Translations under genes and position numbers: made by a program
In this document: positions 37,088 through 47,510 of the stretch, in pieces
How the letters are laid out: every line of letters begins with the position of its first letter
Position numbering within the stretch: the stretch's first letter is position 1
The notes under the pieces: model-generated
The model's database searches: none
The model's input: the letters and a program-made list of their open reading frames with translations, nothing else
Told to the model about the DNA's origin: nothing
Source: Choristoneura fumiferana
Lineage: Eukaryota > Arthropoda > Insecta > Lepidoptera > Tortricidae
Direction of reading: 5' to 3'
Length of the DNA: 64,000 bases
Assembly (NCBI RefSeq): GCF_025370935.1
Contig: NC_133477.1
Coordinates: 2,666,609 to 2,730,608, forward strand

Positions 37088-37235
37088 ATCTTTTTGTATT
37101 TTCTATTTCAATTCCAAATTTTTTGTTACTTTTACGTTCATCCCGTAAAACCCATATCGAAAATACAAACTGAAATATAGATGCATAGAAAAACCAGAAA
37201 AATAAGACCAGCGCTGGGAATCGAACCTCCTCGAT
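37088..37235 (-). mobile_element. SINE family 3 fragment
   Basis: It matches the copies at 60449 and 60790 in minus orientation: CCCATATCGAAAATACAAAC, CCAGCGCTGGGAATCGAACC (B-box region) and the TTTTTGTATTTTCTATTTCA tail. The tRNA-like head upstream of the B box is lost. Confidence 0.75.
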
Positions 37236-37692
37236 ATGCATAAATAAAGATCACGCATTTTTTTTTGTTGTGCCCCGCACGGTTTTTTAATTGATTACGG
37301 ATATGCCCAATGCCTTGCAGGCCCTCAGTGTAAAGCTGCATTCACATTTATCCGTCGTGTTGTGTAGTGACGCATCAGAACGGTATCGGTTTCATACATT
37401 TTATATGGTTGCGTTCACATAATGTATTGAGAGAGAGACAGAGAGCATCACAACACAACACGACAGATAAATATGAATACGGCTTTACACTGAGGACCCA
37501 GCTCCTCAACCGCAACACTAAGCGAGTAGGAAATCCAAGGGAGAACCCTTTGCCCAGTAAATAAAAATAAAAAAGTGATGAGAAAATGTGAGGTGAATCG
37601 CCTTTTGTTTAGCTAACATTTGCTCCTTGACGTTTTGAGTGTGGTCATTCCCAAAAAACCTCTGTGAAAGGAAAATGCTTATAGGTCTAGAG

Positions 37693-37888
37693 CAGCGTTT
37701 CTTAACCTTTTTCAGTCCGCGGGCCCCTAGACAATCAAGCATGATTTTAAAAGACCCCTTAATAAAAAACAGGAATAAATTTAGGTGAATTTTTATCAAT
37801 TCAAATGTCTATAGATAAGACGGCGGACCCCCATACACATACTCGTGGAACCCCCAGGGGTCCGCGGACCACAGGTTAAGAAACGCTG
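37693..37888. mobile_element. hAT-type MITE, 196 bp
   Basis: The inverted ends are CAGCGTTTCTTAACCTTTTT and its near-complement ending GGTTAAGAAACGCTG, with CAGTCCGCGGGCCCCT against AGGGGTCCGCGGACC inside. A perfect 8-bp duplication GTCTAGAG flanks it at 37685-37692 and 37889-37896. CAG...CTG ends and 8-bp duplications are hallmarks of the hAT superfamily. It is non-autonomous. Confidence 0.92.
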
Positions 37889-38300
37889 GTCTAGAGCGTG
37901 TATACTATGTTATTGTGTGTCTATTATCACTTAAGGCATAAGGCATGAGCGATCTAAAACTACTACAGCTTCTACTATTGTAACAATTCTCCAACATTCG
38001 TATAACTGCACGAGCGACGGCGGAACCCGCCTATAATATGGCCATGTATGTCGAGTTGCATGCAAGGGCATTTAGGACTTGTCCTAGATTGGTCTAGAAT
38101 AACCTGTAGTCCTTTGCAAACAAAGCGTATCTGCCACGCTAATATACGAGTACTTGTGCAAATTTGGGTTAAGTCTACATTACCTATTAGTTAAGTACCA
38201 AAATATGTATAGCTGACGCCCAAAAAAATATAATTATACATGCGAAAGATTGTGACTGTGTGCGTACGTGTATTTGCTACTTCTTCACGTAAAAACGAGT

Positions 38301-38433
38301 GCGGGGCTACTACGAAATTCAAAAATCGAAGTTCGTGTCGTTCGGTCCCTCTGACACTTGTACTATTTAATACGAGAGTGAGAGAGACGGTACGATACGA
38401 ACTTCGATTTTCGAATTTTGGGGTAGGCCCTCT
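38301..38433. mobile_element. Palindromic MITE, family A (AAATTCG subtype)
   Basis: The ends are GCGGGGCTACTACGAAATTC and the inverted GAATTTTGGGGTAGGCCC. The core is TACTATTTAATACGAGAGTG. It belongs to the same subtype as the copy at 11432. Confidence 0.8.
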
Positions 38434-38576
38434 GGATGATTTTCGTCCAGCTATCTACATTCCAAATACGTCTGGAATAACACATAGGCTACTTTTTATC
38501 CCGATATTCCCACGGCATCGGAATAAAATACTAAACATTACAACCACTTTACATTGGTATCTTTATAGTAAAGTAT

Positions 38577-38716
38577 ATATCGTCACTACTTTAAAAAAAA
38601 CTCGTAGCTCAAAATAGATAATTTTTCTGAGTGAACTTTATAGACATTACATCAAGGTTCAATTTTGTTGACATATGGATTTTAGATACGAGATTTTTTC
38701 AAAGTAGTGACGATAT
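38577..38716 (+). mobile_element. MITE family B, copy 1
   Basis: The inverted ends are ATATCGTCACTACTTTAAAA and TTTTCAAAGTAGTGACGATA. The same 140-bp element lies inverted at 40965-41104, so both orientations can be compared directly. Confidence 0.85.
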
Positions 38717-39009
38717 TTATAGGTGTCGTTAGGAGGTTTTTATTGTCCTTCCATCTGAACTAAATTTTTGTAGCAATGGCAAATATCATAAATAATTTAA
38801 ATAACAATGCATTTAGCACAAGGACAAGGACTTTAATTCATAAGCCACCATGGAACCATTTCACAGTAAACGTCATAGTGACATCACATTAATTAACAAG
38901 AAAAATCGTAATGACTTTCCCTTTGAAAAGGTTCTCCATGATGGCTCATTAAGTAAAGTCCTTGACCGTACTTAAACTAAACTCAGAAAAAGTAGATACC
39001 ACACATGAA

Positions 39010-39330
39010 ATAAATTATGATAATCAAAAATGATGATATCCGCAGTAGAACTAAGGTTACCGACATAGCCCGAAGAATTGCGAAACTGAAGTGGCAATGG
39101 GCGCAGCACATTGCTCGCAGGACTGATGGCCGATGGGGTCAAAGGTTCTCGAATGGCGTCCGCGGACCGGGAGACGAACTGTCGGTAGGCCTTCAACAAG
39201 ATGGAGCGACGACCTGGTTAAGATCGCGGGATCGCGGTGGATGCGGAAAGCACAAGACCGGTCTGAGTGGAGAGCCTTGGGGGAGGCCTATGTCCAGCAG
39301 TGGACGTCTTTCGGCTGACATGATGATGAT
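39010..39330 (+). pseudogene. RTE-like retrotransposon 3' end
   Basis: Two overlapping plus-strand frames together encode a reverse-transcriptase C-terminus: KLKWQWAQHIARRTDGRWG, then after a frameshift EWRPRTGRRTVGRP and EWRALGEAYVQQWTSFG with a stop. TGATGATGAT follows. The frameshift near 39140 makes it non-functional. It is a 5'-truncated fragment of the family also seen at 1946 and 35868. Confidence 0.85.
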
Positions 39331-40195
39331 TATGACACATGAAATATCATAAAACTTCCATCCATCCAATTAATGCATTAATTATGCGGGCAGGAAAACA
39401 TAATTAATTACAGAAAATAACAAGAACATTTCATAAGCAGTTTATTTTTATACCTCAGGAAGTAGACAGATTTATTTAATTGGGTCGTAGACTCAAGGTA
39501 ATGGACCGAATTGATAACCTCCTTTTTTTGAAGTCGGTTAAACAACCAGTTTATTTGATTAAGGTATTTAAATGGGTAGTATTACTATTGCAAACTAACA
39601 TCCTCGACAGGACAGGAACTCGTATCATAGTCACCCATCAGCGTATTTTTTATGATAAAAAAACAGTGATTCCAAATAAGCAGTCATATTTTTCCCAACA
39701 GTAAACAAAGGGTACTTATGGAGCCAAAGTCACAAGGAGCCTCATAAAATGTTGTGTAAGATCTAGATCTGTTGTTGTGTAGGATCTGCCTGTCCAAGAA
39801 GGAATTCATAACAAGTAAATGATGTAACTATAAATATAAAGTTTAGCATGAAGTAAACATAACATAGAATAAAAACCCCTCGGCTTAATAAACTAAAGAT
39901 AAACAAAAGGACGCCAAGATAACAACTTGGTCATTTACTCGCATTACTCGACACAGAAACAACAACTAAAACTGTTTTGATTATTCTTATCACTGACCAA
40001 GGTGATTTTATTCGCGTACTTTGGCTACCATTGATAACGGAGAGAGATAGACGTATCGCGCAGGAAAGAGACCACGTGGAACGGTTTTGTTTACTTTTAT
40101 TGTTTACACGCCATCTCGCTTGCGCGGCCGCGGTACGTGCTGTTCTAAAAGGGCGTAGGTGCAAAGTAGTTTGGTTGTACTCGAGTCTGTTTAGA

Positions 40196-40575
40196 TAAAA
40201 GGTGAGGCCACATGCAGTCGCTCGTCGCTCGTTCGCAGCAATAAATCTGGTCACGTGACCCAATTATGAACGTGATTTTGAATTTCCCGCGCCTCAAAAA
40301 AGTAGCGTCAAGTCGCCGCGTCGAGCAGCAGCGACAAGATGGCTGCTTGCAGGAATGATCTTGGTCTTGGAAGCTGATTTATTGAGCAGTCGTGGCAGTG
40401 GTACAAATAAAAGAAATTGGAGTGAATGAAAAAAAATAGCAGTGTTTTTGCCGAAATTGAAGGTTTTTTTTCCAACGATAAAGCTCAACATTTTTCAGCT
40501 TTATCGCTATACGTCACGTGACCAGCTTTGACGTTGAAAACGAGCGTCGAGCGATTTGCATGTGGCCGCGCCTTT
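40196..40575. mobile_element. ~380-bp MITE with long imperfect inverted ends
   Basis: The left end is AAAGGTGAGGCCACATGCAG followed by TCGCTCGTCGCTCG and CTGGTCACGTGAC. The right end inverts to AAAGGCGCGGCCACATGCAA followed by ATCGCTCGACGCTCG and CTGGTCACGTGAC. The inverted match is about 70 bp, imperfect. The short open frames inside are not genes. Confidence 0.75.
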
Positions 40576-40964
40576 AGCGTCGTGATAAAGCCATGGTTTG
40601 CGCGGGAGTGGCAAGTGACCCCGACGACGTAGGTGCACGATGTGGCCACGTGGTTTTTTCGTGAACTGCATGTAGGTATTGGGAGAGTTAGAGGTTTCCC
40701 TTTTACATAACTTCGAATGTGTTTACGAGATTTAATAGAATGATACTGGTTTAATATTTTAATGCACATGTTGTGTCATGTCAATGACATACATATGTAT
40801 AATTCGTATTAAAGATAAGCTTTACAAAATATGTACTATCTGCATTGACATGTATTTTTACAAGTATTTTTTTACTAAACAAACAATAAACATGGCAAGA
40901 GGTCAGGACCAGCTTATTGAATAGACACATGCCAAGTTATAGTATACTTTTATCCCTTACCTAC

Positions 40965-41104
40965 ATATCGTCACTACTTTGAAAAAATCTCGTATCTAAA
41001 ATCAATATGTAAACAAAATTGAACCTTGACGTAATGTTCATAAGGTCCACTCAGAAAAATTATCTACTTTGAGATACGAGTTTTTTTTAAAGTAGTGACG
41101 ATAT
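40965..41104 (-). mobile_element. MITE family B, copy 2
   Basis: This is the inverted counterpart of 38577-38716 with ends ATATCGTCACTACTTTGAAA and TTTTAAAGTAGTGACGATAT. The interior sequence matches copy 1 read on the opposite strand. Confidence 0.85.
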
Positions 41105-43577
41105 AGTATTAATGATTTTCTTAAGTTAAAAGCGAGACAACTAGAGATGTGCGAGTCGGACCTTTCCTTTCAACTGCACATTCCATACCACAGTAATAAC
41201 ATTGCCATTATTAAGTTTGAGCAAAAATCCTACAAAAAGGCCTTATACATGTGCACCCATTAATTTTAAACTTTATTTTCCCATACAAAATGTTCATGGG
41301 TTTCGTAACTGTCAAACATTTAATGTTCATCCGGTCGATATGGAAAACTCTCCCCTCAAATTAAAGAATGTATTTAAATAAAGGTTTCAAATCGACAATA
41401 TATATCCACAATATTCGGATAATGTCATATTTTAGATTTTAAAATGTAGAATACAATGTCAGTAATGGAAAAGGATTGATATAAATATTGGTTGTCAAAT
41501 ATTTATGGCTGATGGTTGGTTTACGTTGGTTGTTGGTTTGGAAACGCAATTGGATCCGCTAGATGGCGCTGTTGTTGGTATGTTGACATAATTTTAATGT
41601 AGTCTTTTTCCGGCAGTACTATGTCTGCCAGGTCCACTATTTATATATATTAAGGCCTAAACACCTGTACAAAATTGGAGTCATAAAATTGTGACTCCAA
41701 TTTACCAGTTAAAATTTTAGGAAATTACATGGCTCATGTGGAAATATCAATAGCCCAATGTTTTATTTAATAGAGACATGTCTGTGCCACTGGGCACCCC
41801 TGCTCGACCTATAAGTAATAACAACTTTTTAATTACTAAAGTTACTGTACTGTTTGCACACATTGGCTGAATAGCACAAGCCACATTTTGAAAGTTTAAA
41901 ATTTTGTATTTTTGTCTATTCTAATTAGAAAAAAAAGTAATCTATGTTTGTTAATTCATAAATAAAATATTCTTTAGAGGTACTGAACCAATGTAAATAT
42001 AGTAAATTGTACGACTAGTGTATAAACCGCATTATTTTATTTGAGACATTTATATCCACCCAAACCACAGGAAAGGGTTGTTTGTTAGTTAAGTTGAGGG
42101 TAAAATAAATGGCAAAATGAGTTTTATGAACAAAATGTCTATGTATAGACAATTAGTAATTTAGTGTTCCATAATGGCATAGTAATGCCCATGCATAAAA
42201 CATCAGAAGATTAGTGATTTACTATTATGTTTACCTACAGACAGATAAACTGCTAGTAGGAAAACTTTACAAGTAAACAATGTGAACCAATAAATAGTCA
42301 ATAATTGCACTAGAACAGTTGAATGAACTATGATAAGATAGCATGGCGGTTTGTGAATTTGTATCTACTTAATTAAATGGATTAATCAGTTAATATAAAT
42401 AAATATATCTTAAGTAAGGCAAAAGACGTAAACAAAACAATTATTGGCTTTGGCTTGTCTGATACTGTGATTTCAATCAGACTTCCGTCAGAAAATGAGG
42501 TTACAGTATTTGTAAATTAATTGTAATTTAAGTCTTAATTTCTGGTGTAATCCTGAAAAGGTAGTATCAAAACTTAAATCATATTATTCATGAGGAATGC
42601 AGCTAAATAACAATAAACTTTATATTTCTCCTCAATGTTCCTAATTTGAAATATTATACTTTTTTTTTATTTATTGAAGCATTGGCAACACGGCCATATT
42701 GAAATATTCTACTCTCCACGAAATTATAAAGTGACAGATGTAAAAAAAAGTTAAACTGCCAGTCATTAAGATTAATAAATAGGCAATTTGATCTTGGGTC
42801 CAAAATGCTTTTGCCCACTTACCTACTCTCTGCAAGTCAAAAAAAGGGTTAATGGTACAGACAGAATTTGTAAATAAACCACACACCAACACCTACTTGT
42901 ACAGTCATCAATTGCGACGAGTCATAGCGAATTGCAAATGCTATTTTGACAAGTGTTCTAATTTTAAGTTGAATTAACCTCCTATATCAAAACTGCCTGC
43001 ATTCCATTAATGTCAACATGTAAGAGTAAAGAGATATCAAGCTACCATGTGTCAGAAAGGGACAGCGCTCTGCATTGGCATAAGTTATTTGATAGGTGCT
43101 CTAGTAATTACAATATGGCACACAGTCATGTTATTATTAATTGTTTACTACAGACAACATTCATAATAGATGAAATAGTAATGTGTAATGTTTATTTGAT
43201 TGCTACTGTACCCAGGTAGCACTTACATTAACAGCAATCATGACTTGCCACTCAGTATAAGTTTACTACATGGAATTTCAATATAAGACCATGTGTTGCA
43301 TCATCCTCTCAAATAAAATAAATTGATTCATGAATTGAATTGTTTCCAGATCACACAAACAAACCATGGTGGTCAATGTAGTATTAGTCAAAGGTCATTG
43401 CATCAAGGTTGAAATGCAATAACATTTTTTTTTAATTGAGCTAGTGGGTAGACATAAACAAATATGTTTGTTTACAAACATAAGGCCAATGTGTACGTGT
43501 AAATAAAGCTTGTCGGGTGGCGGCTGGCAGCGCGGCGCGGGTCGGCGCCCCGCGAGCTGCCGCGGCCGCTAACTCAC
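41105..43577. other. Presumed FoxK intron 1 (proximal part); no further exon seen
   Basis: AT-rich sequence downstream of the FoxK exon-1 donor. No open frame here resembles the rest of the FHA domain or a forkhead domain. It is called intron because the exon ends in a good donor at 43578/43577. Confidence 0.5.
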
Positions 43578-43939
43578 CTCTTGGGCAGCTGCATCGGCGG
43601 CGAGCCCTTCCGCTGGAACACGCCGTCCACCAACACGCCATTTTTACTGTTGCACGTCAAGTAGAACTCCGGCTGGTCGTAAAACAACTCCAAATGCCGT
43701 CGCGAAATGAAACTAGAATGTCCCATGTTAACGTCCACTTCGCCCCGACTCGAGTTGCGCCCGATTACGACACGCTTCTGCCGGATGAGGTACTCGAAGT
43801 CGCGGCCGTCGAGCCGCGCGATGGCCACCGGAGCCGGCTCCTGGGCCCACTGCACCTTCGACGGAGACGGAGGCGACTTGAGCGAGAGCAGCGCCCACGC
43901 GTCGCTCTCCGAGCTCCGCGAGAACTGAGTCTGGGCCAT
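43578..43939 (-). CDS. FoxK: FoxK transcription factor, first coding exon (FHA domain)
   Basis: The start codon is at 43939-43937. The exon encodes 120 residues plus two bases and ends at a strong donor, AAGAG|GTGAGTT. Residues ~38-120 are a forkhead-associated (phosphothreonine-binding) domain: ARLDGRDFEYLIR, then the core VVIGRNSSRGEVDVNMG, SSFISRRHLEL and NSKNGVLVDGVFQRKG. The GRNSS/SRRH/NGVxVDG set is the FHA signature, and this version is characteristic of FoxK proteins. FoxK factors are nuclear forkhead-domain regulators, known for metabolic and developmental gene control. The forkhead domain itself and the last FHA strands must be in downstream exons, which I could not find in the 43 kb to the left, so the gene probably has a very long first intron or continues beyond the window. 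The exon is strikingly GC-rich compared with its surroundings. Confidence 0.92.
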
Positions 43940-44200
43940 GTCAGCCGCGCGCGATTATCACCAGCACTTCGGTCCGCACGCGGGGCGCGCTCTGCCGCCG
44001 TCGGCACGAGGGCACATCACAAGTTCACACGCGCTGGGTCCGCTGCTCCGCGACCCGGATGTCCGGAACCTACCGACTGCGAGCCCGCTCTACGATTTGA
44101 GGTTACTGACGAGACGCACATGCGCAAAGTTTCGACTTGTGCGGTAAACAAGAATTATATAAACCACCACACCACCACGTGATACTGTATACATATACCT
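43940..44200 (-). promoter_or_regulatory. Probable FoxK 5' UTR/promoter, GC-rich
   Basis: The GC- and CpG-rich patch continues upstream of the FoxK start codon to about 44140 and then drops sharply to AT-rich DNA. No clear TATA box is visible. This is position-based inference; the transcription start was not located. Confidence 0.4.
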
Positions 44201-44791
44201 AGTCGAGAACTGCGGATCGATACTATTCCGTTTGGCGACTCCAAGTATGATCGAAATATTGACCGTACTGTTGTTGCACAACCAATTTTTCGTAATTGGA
44301 CCGAAATTAGACACTAAAGTAAACACGAGGCGAGAACAAAAATAACCAAAAACGTCAGTTTGGGATACGCAGTTTATAAGATCGTTGCGCCATCTGCAAG
44401 GAACACAACAAACAACAAAGCTTGTTTTCGTTACACGCAGACAATATTCACGCTTTTGGTGAGACCTAGGCAATTTGATTGTTCCGTTTTAATGCAAGGT
44501 GCAAATTTCATTTATAGTTTTAGTAAATTGTAATATTTAAATAAATTTCACTTTTTTTTACGTCATGGAATTTATGTTTGGTATTTTTTTCAAAAAACAA
44601 GACTTACTATTATTACGTAAAATGCAACAACAATAATGCTGCCATTCCCAAAAAAATCGATCAATGATGGCACTGCAATGCAATGATTGTTTGGCAATCA
44701 TCTGTGGTAAGGTGCCGACTTGGTGCCGAGCCGGCATACTATTTATAACCCGACGCCACACCACGCTGGCACACGCCACCCAACGCGTGTC
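44201..44791. other. Region upstream of FoxK; no gene seen
   Basis: AT-rich sequence. Overlapping short open frames on both strands carry no recognisable domain. Confidence 0.45.
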
Positions 44792-44912
44792 AGCAGGCTA
44801 CTCCGAAACTCGAAACTCGAAGTTCGTGTCATGCGGTCCCTCTGACACTTATACTATTTAATAAGAGAGCGAGAGGGACCACACGACACTTCGAGTTTCG
44901 GAGTAGCCCTGC
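44792..44912. mobile_element. Palindromic MITE, family A, first of three adjacent copies
   Basis: The ends are GCAGGCTACTCCGAAACTCG and CGAGTTTCGGAGTAGCCCTG. Compensating changes (CTCCG/CGGAG) occur in both arms. Confidence 0.85.
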
Positions 44913-44920
44913 TGGACCTT

Positions 44921-45050
44921 CTGGGCTACAACGAAAATCGAAACTCGAAGTACGTATCATACCGTCCCTCTCGCTCTCGTATTAAATAGTATAGTGTCAG
45001 AGGGACCGCACGGCACGAACTTCGAGTTTCGAGTTTCGTAGTAGCCCTGC
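44921..45050. mobile_element. Palindromic MITE, family A, second adjacent copy
   Basis: It begins CTGGGCTACAACGAAAATCG and ends GAGTTTCGTAGTAGCCCTGC. It is separated from the previous copy by 8 bp. Confidence 0.85.
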
Positions 45051-45060
45051 TGGCGCTTTA

Positions 45061-45170
45061 CATACTACGAAATGCAAAATTCGAACTTCGTATCTTACCG
45101 TCCCGCTGACGCTTATAATTAAACGAGAGAGAGAAGGAACGACATGAACTTCGATTTTTGAATTTCGTAC
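45061..45170. mobile_element. Palindromic MITE, family A, third adjacent copy (AAATTCG subtype)
   Basis: It begins CATACTACGAAATGCAAAAT and ends GATTTTTGAATTTCGTAC. It is more diverged and trimmed at both ends, 10 bp from the second copy. Confidence 0.75.
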
Positions 45171-46167
45171 ATTACATTACTAACCCTGCGCTCTACTAAT
45201 CAGTCCCATTCATGTCCCATAAAGTCCCATTTTATTATGTAATGGTAGGGTGCGATAGATACATGCATTGGACGACGTGACGTAGCGTCGCGTTTTAATA
45301 GTATGTTTCCGCCTTAAATGATTTTAGGGTGAGATAGTAAAGGTAGAAAAACACTAGAACTTTCATCAGTAGTTAAATCCTAGAAATTCTACTTTATATA
45401 AATAATAATTTAGGTGCATAAAGACTTTATCTGGTAAATTTATTAATCAATAAATAAATTTTGTGAGGTTGGCTGGGTGGTGAGGGAGGTGACAGCGAAA
45501 ACCACTTCTATCTTCTCTATAGTAGAAAGGTTGATAATGATAGGTTGATAGAATATTTTGGTTGGTTGATTGGTTGGTTGTCATCATTGTCATTTTTGTA
45601 GTTTTGTGCGGAGTTGTTATTCTCCTAGTTTGATATTTATATTTTGAAGTAATTTTATTACATATCCTAGCTAGTATCCAACTATAACAAAAAGGTTTAC
45701 TTTAGAAACTAGTTACATGAGAGGTTCTCCAAAGTACGTAATTAGCGGTAAGTTTTTTTTTATTCATCGACGAACAAAGCGCCAAATTTAAAGTCTTCTA
45801 ATGAGTTTTTTTAATTGCATTTTTCACTGATCGTAATATAATATTAGTCGTGTAATAATTTAACAGGCTTGTACAAGTCTCGCCTTGTCTTTTTCTAAAC
45901 AACATTGATCTATGCCTATTTTTCTTTTTCTACCTTCTCACTAGACTGTATCAATGTTTAGTGTATTGTATTATTTTTCATAGTTTTAAATATTGATTAT
46001 AAATATGTATGTTAGTCTGTAAGGTATTTATTGTATGGGCCAAGTTGCCCGAAATAAATGAATTTATTTATTTATTATTTATAAAAATAAAACGTTTCAT
46101 ATTTGCGTAAAAAATATTTATTTAATGAATATGACTAGAAATAATTATCACAGTGAAGGTAAAAAAT
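45171..46167. other. Intergenic; no gene seen
   Basis: AT-rich DNA. Near 46035 is GGGCCAAGTTGCCCGAAATA followed by an AATGAATTTATTTATTT tail, which looks like the 3' end of a retroelement, but no body was recognised. Confidence 0.4.
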
Positions 46168-46303
46168 TTACAGTCAGCAGCAGAAGTGGATGAGCGGTTA
46201 TGGTGCTTAAAATGACACAACTTCACTGCCAAGATAATAAGAGTGTTTAGACCATTTTGAGCACCACAACTGCTCATCTACTTCTGCTGCTGTACTGTAC
46301 TAT
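46168..46303. mobile_element. ~135-bp palindromic MITE
   Basis: The inverted ends are TACAGTCAGCAGCAGAAGTG and ACTTCTGCTGCTGTACTGTA, with GGTGCTTAAAATG and CATTTTGAGCACC inside. A short related piece (CTCTGCTGTACTGTACTA) is at 47193-47210, just after the dynein stop codon. Confidence 0.75.
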
Positions 46304-47213
46304 ATGACCAGCCTAGTATTCTTTATTTCACAAATGTGTTACTGCAACTATACAGTAGAATAATACATAATTAAATAACTCACAAACCTACTTATTCAAA
46401 AACCAGTAATTGAAAAGCTTTCATCAAATTAAAACCTTCCAAACCTAAATCGTGTCAAACATACCATTTGTGAACAACATCTTAAATGTTATAATTCCAT
46501 TGCACATTGTAAGTAATAAATACTTTTTTCTCAAACATCCAAGGAAATGTCCTTATATCCGTGATGATAGAACGCGAAGTATGTCTTTGTCTAGCACTTA
46601 TTGCACATTAAATTTTGTTCTAATTTCAAATATGAGGACAGTAATGGAATTTCAAACAATATTGCCATGGCCAGGCCAGCAAAGTGATTGTCTTTTGTTT
46701 TGTTTGTTTCACTGGGTTTTTTTTTATTGACTATCTATCTATGGCATACTGCCAATTAAGAAAAACATAGTGAATGAATGAATGTGTATTTATTTACTTT
46801 CTAATCTCTTATTTGACTACATTATGTAATTAGATTAAATCAGATATTCAATATAATAAACAAGGATTGACATTTATTGTTATTAATTCATTAAAATAAC
46901 AAATAAAATCATCTCAAGATTTGGTGGCAAAAATATTAACCCTAACAGCTTACAAAAAAATTAGATGAGAGTATTTAAAAAAAATACTTATATGGTTTAT
47001 ACCTAAACTAAACCGAGTGGTTTTCAATTCAAATAAGTGTTATTCTTTCCGTTATCAGTTCATCATCAAGTGACATGGTATTATTTCCTTGGATATATTT
47101 GAGAAAAGCACTATACAAGACTCGTCGACGAACAGGGTTTGTTGGCCTAGGTTATCTATAACTACTTGGCCGGCAATGCCCTATTTAGCGGCCTCTGCTG
47201 TACTGTACTATTA
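46304..47213 (-). other. Dynein 3' flank and likely 3' UTR
   Basis: This lies downstream of the dynein stop on the minus strand. The plus-strand TTTATT at 46873-46878 gives a minus-strand AATAAA about 340 bp after the stop, a plausible polyadenylation signal. No other gene was recognised. Confidence 0.4.
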
Positions 47214-47510
47214 CTAGTCATCAAGCTGCGTTAAACTGGCAACACCTCTATTTATCCAATGCTTTTGCGGGATATCAGAAGGTAGTGTAATAAACATGAC
47301 AAAGTTACTAGAATGCCCTGTTGTTGCTAGTACTCCTTTTCTCTCGCTTGTCTTGTAAATAGGACAGAAATAAGATGGTGGTGGCCGGAAGTCTGCTATT
47401 AGAGCAGGCTTGAACCAAATTATAGGGATGGTATCAAATAAGATCTTTGGGTAGGACTCGTCAAGTTGCATTGTCTCCCGGTTCCATCGTGCACCTTCGA
47501 GGAAAATACC
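47214..47510 (-). CDS. Axonemal dynein heavy chain, last coding exon
   Basis: It starts after an ATTACAG acceptor in phase 0 with GIFLEGARWNRETMQLDES and encodes 98 residues plus TAG at 47216-47214. This is the end of the dynein C-terminal domain: YPKILFDTIPIIWFKP, CPIYKTSERKGVLATTGHS, and PQKHWINRGVASLTQLDD at the end. The GHS-x-NFV and HWINRGVA blocks are highly conserved in dynein heavy chains that drive ciliary and sperm-flagellar beating. The wording of the tail is closest, from memory, to the DNAH3/DNAH7/DNAH12 inner-arm group; exact orthology needs a tree. Confidence 0.93.
   Translation of the reverse strand, partial: GIFLEGARWNRETMQLDESYPKILFDTIPIIWFKPALIADFRPPPSYFCPIYKTSERKGVLATTGHSSNFVMFITLPSDIPQKHWINRGVASLTQLDD

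Noticed and set aside
39931..40263. 110-codon minus-strand open frame
   Set aside because: It has no recognised domain, overlaps another frame on the opposite strand, and runs into the inverted end of a MITE.
43517..44182. 221-codon plus-strand open frame
   Set aside because: It is antisense to the FoxK exon and its GC-rich promoter. It is Arg/Ala-rich with no domain, a by-product of GC content.
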